Assembly (NCBI GenBank): GCA_026745465.1
Contig: JACYXH010000310.1
Location: 6,254,501-6,318,500, forward strand
Length of the DNA stretch: 64,000 nt
Reading direction: 5' to 3'
From: Lota lota
Lineage: Eukaryota > Chordata > Actinopteri > Gadiformes > Lotidae
Positions 62,501 to 64,000 of the stretch are shown piece by piece (positions within the stretch are counted from its first letter, which is position 1; the number at the start of each line of letters is the position of its first letter). The translations under genes were made by a program, and so were the position numbers. The notes beneath the pieces were generated by a model. The model was not told the DNA's origin. It saw nothing but the letters and a program-made list of their open reading frames with translations, and made no database searches.

Positions 62501-63943
62501 CAGAGATACCTGAATGTTCTCCAGGATGGGCTTGTTGTCGTGGAACTTTCTTGTAGGCTACATAAAAACACACATGGCGCAGGATTCCAATATTTGCTAC
62601 TACTAATACAACGGGATAGCATCCAAACGGCTCATTAATCCAATACGGATTGCTGATTGTATTTGTACCTGCTGTGGGTCCCTGCTGATGCTTGGACCAT
62701 AAGGCAGAGTGACTCCCTGTCCGTGTGAAAACTCTACAGCCTCCTTTATGGCTTGACCAAACATACTGAGCTCAGTCAGAGCACGCACCTGAACACACGC
62801 ACACACACACACACACACACACAATTATTCGGTGTTAATTGGAGTCAACATAGTCAGAAGTCAATTCAGAAAATGTGATTCATAATATATAATGTTACAG
62901 TGAAGACCGTAATGCAGACCTTCAGTAATGTGCCTTCAACAGTGCGGTGGACATCTCGGCACCGGGTCCTCACAAAGTACAGGTAGAGGGCCAGCATAGG
63001 CAGCAGCTGGAACCACACACAGCACAGGGTAGTCCATGGACACCCCGAGCAGGGAATAGCTTTCTTGAACAACACAAATGCTGACTTGGGTTTTGTTGCG
63101 TGTTTTTGTGAGTAGTGTTGTGGCTCAGGAACTAGGTGACCTCATCCCGCCCTTGTAATCCACATGGTGTTTTTCGGTGAGCAAGGCACTGATCCCTGAC
63201 TACTACTGTAGAGGTGCTTGTGAGCTTGCTATTCTGCCATTTGGTTGATGCTTTTATAACATTTATCAAAAGAGCCTTACAATACCGCTTGTGCATACAT
63301 TCATTGCATGGGTGGGCTCAGTGGGAATCGAACCCCGAACCCTGCTCCATCAGTGGAGCTAAACACGATTGCAATCATGAAGTACTTTGAGTGCACATAG
63401 TTACTATGATTGCACTCTAGTAGTCCATGGACTATATAGTCTATGCAATTGTGCATGCGCGTCGTGGACCCGGTTGGCGTGTGTGTGTTTGTGTGTGTGT
63501 ACCGTGACATAGTGGCGTGTGCTGTACAGCCAATGACACAGGAAGTGAAGGCTGGCCACAGTGGTTGGAGGGTGGACTCTGATTGGATCAGAGAACAAGT
63601 CCACCCCAGGCAGCAGCTCCTCCTCTACGCTGTGGGAACCATACAGGAGGTCCCTCTGGAGATGGGACTGAGAGCTGCACAACACACACTGCACACACAT
63701 ACACACACGCCAATACACACATTTGAATACATACAAGCACACAGATGTAACCATGCAGACACAAACAACACACATACACATGTGACGAAGACATATAAAG
63801 TGATTGCAATAAACATTTTTGGGTGCATTGGATCCTTCATGATGTAATGAAAGAGTGGCAGACTGATGAGTTTTACTTTGAAAAGGTGGGCGGAGAGCAG
63901 GCAGCACATGGTCCTCTGTTGTATGTGTGAGATCAGGATGTAC
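53892..63943 (-). CDS. cfap54: Large helical protein, C-terminal ~1,120 residues, probably CFAP54 (ciliary C1d complex), partial
   Basis: CFAP54 is a scaffold of the C1d projection of the motile-cilium central apparatus. 26 exons in phase, 5' to 3': 63943-63877, 63667-63503, 63006-62920, 62788-62669, 62557-62510, 62407-62266, 62145-61982, 61766-61597, 61412-61322, 61131-60975, 60638-60466, 59455-59309, 59163-59043, 58838-58590, 58290-58182, 57914-57818, 57583-57482, 57193-57034, 56875-56738, 56492-56341, 55936-55802, 55711-55605, 55441-55306, 54933-54814, 54307-54224, 54014-53892. The reading ends [10 protein letters not shown]. No catalytic motif, membrane segment or signal peptide; helical repeats resembling TPRs, for example [19 protein letters not shown] and [20 protein letters not shown]. 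Also [22 protein letters not shown], and [15 protein letters not shown] followed by [17 protein letters not shown]. The CFAP54 name rests on remembered family character, not an alignment. Another TPR-like ciliary protein such as CFAP46 is the alternative. The gene model is firmer than the name. Confidence 0.6.
54072..54183. repeat. 112-bp near-identical duplicate of 58822-58933, copy in the last intron
   Basis: Matches 58822-58933 at 110 of 112 positions (one C/T and one T/G difference). It sits in the cfap54-like intron between 54014 and 54224 and carries a copied splice acceptor with the first bases of an exon that belongs at 58838. Confidence 0.95.
55979..56375. repeat. Minisatellite copying an exon end with its splice donor
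   Basis: Plus-strand units of the form GTACCTGTGTGAGNGGAG, CTGCAGCATG, then (TG)n recur at about 56338 (real exon end), 56265, 56205, 56143, 56088 and 56040, with a degenerate copy at 55979. On the sense strand each reads ATGCTGCAG, CTCCACTCACACAG|GTACAC, so the donor is present in six copies. Unit length is 50-70 bp, varying with the TG run. Confidence 0.92.
56600..56710 (+). mobile_element. tRNA-derived SINE head
   Basis: GTCTAGGTTAGGGGGTCTGAC, box B GGGTTTGAACCCCCATG and a short remnant ending TCTGCTAAATAA. In an intron of the cfap54-like gene. Confidence 0.6.
56879..56963. repeat. (AC)n microsatellite next to a cfap54-like exon
   Basis: About 42 AC units starting a few bp from the acceptor of exon 56875-56738; on the sense strand (GT)n leads into GTGTAG|. 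Confidence 0.97.
57600..57680 (+). repeat. Fragment of a dispersed teleost repeat
   Basis: GGCAAGGCAACTTTATTAGC and GTCTCCAAGGGATTCACAGG resemble the fragment at 48055-48125. Confidence 0.4.
58822..58933. repeat. 112-bp duplicate, parental copy spanning an intron/exon junction
   Basis: Covers the acceptor CTGCAG| and the first ~17 nt of the exon 58838-58590. Being at a functional junction, it is the likely source of the 54072-54183 copy. Confidence 0.95.
59460..59502. repeat. (AC)n microsatellite abutting a cfap54-like acceptor
   Basis: AC array within 5 bp of the exon starting at 59455. Similar AC/GT arrays lie beside the exons at 60466, 61131, 61597, 62788 and 63503. Confidence 0.95.
60110..60178. 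repeat. Imperfect hairpin, 32-nt arms
   Basis: The arm at 60110-60141 (GCAGCAGACTTTGTG, then TCATCAATCAAG) matches the reverse complement of 60147-60178 at 29 of 32 positions; the loop is 5 nt. In the cfap54-like intron between 59455 and 60466. Confidence 0.9.
60181..60315. repeat. Tandem duplication of a 62-bp unit
   Basis: 60181-60242 and 60254-60315 both begin GATT(A/G)GAAACAAATG and end CATTTCTCTGTTGCTTT, with three differences, separated by a short CTCTGTTGCT spacer. Confidence 0.92.
61838..61960 (-). mobile_element. SINE tail fragment, antisense
   Basis: Plus-strand ATTTATCAGATGCTTGTATC and GAGTGACTTGCAG is the reversed SINE tail. In a cfap54-like intron. Confidence 0.4.
63110..63365. 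mobile_element. Two facing SINE fragments
   Basis: A plus-strand piece (TTGTGGCTCAGGAACTAGGTG, GTGAGCAAGGCACTGATCC) to about 63230, then a minus-strand piece whose box B reads GGGAATCGAACCCCGAACC on the plus strand near 63330. Both sit in one intron of the cfap54-like gene. Confidence 0.5.
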
Positions 63944-64000
63944 CTGTGAACACACAGAGGTAGCACACACTGAGGTACAAGGCCCGAAACTACTAGAGTG

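Overview
The window is vertebrate nuclear DNA, almost certainly from a ray-finned (teleost) fish. The evidence is intron-split genes with GT-AG junctions, protein sequences close to but distinct from the mammalian orthologues, many tRNA-derived SINE fragments, and a very high load of (AC)n/(TC)n microsatellites. That load recalls gadiform (cod-like) genomes, but I cannot name the species. I rebuilt six genes exon by exon. Intron phases close in all six, apart from one open question at the 3' end of gdpd4.

Layout: 1-6906 (+) is the last 14 coding exons of myosin VIIA (SH3, second MyTH4, second FERM). One of its introns is a textbook U12-type AT-AC intron. 11026-18692 (-) is a GDE-family glycerophosphodiester phosphodiesterase, best called gdpd4. 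20389-27388 (+) is mpzl1, an immunoglobulin-domain receptor with two ITIMs. 32481-41320 (-) is dlat, the E2 core of pyruvate dehydrogenase, with 14 exons. 44094-52746 (-) is dixdc1, with CH, coiled-coil and DIX domains and 20 exons. 53892-63943 (-, 5' end beyond the window) is the C-terminal ~1,120 residues of a large helical protein, probably the ciliary central-apparatus protein CFAP54.

myo7a and gdpd4 converge, gdpd4 and mpzl1 are head to head about 1.7 kb apart, mpzl1 and dlat converge across a 5-kb spacer, and dlat, dixdc1 and the cfap54-like gene run in tandem on the minus strand. myo7a-gdpd4 and dlat-dixdc1 are both neighbour pairs on human chromosome 11q, so the window looks like two ancestral linkage blocks joined or compacted in this fish. 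The genes do not form one pathway.

Spacers and introns hold SINE fragments, two MITE-like elements, one unclassified ~370-bp dispersed repeat present twice, several minisatellites and long dinucleotide arrays. No retroviral or LTR element, CRISPR array or functional tRNA/rRNA gene was recognised. The most unusual signals are the AT-AC intron, a minisatellite in the cfap54-like gene that has copied an exon end with its splice donor several times, a 112-bp near-identical duplication of an intron/exon junction in the same gene, and a perfect 23-bp hairpin in gdpd4 intron 1.
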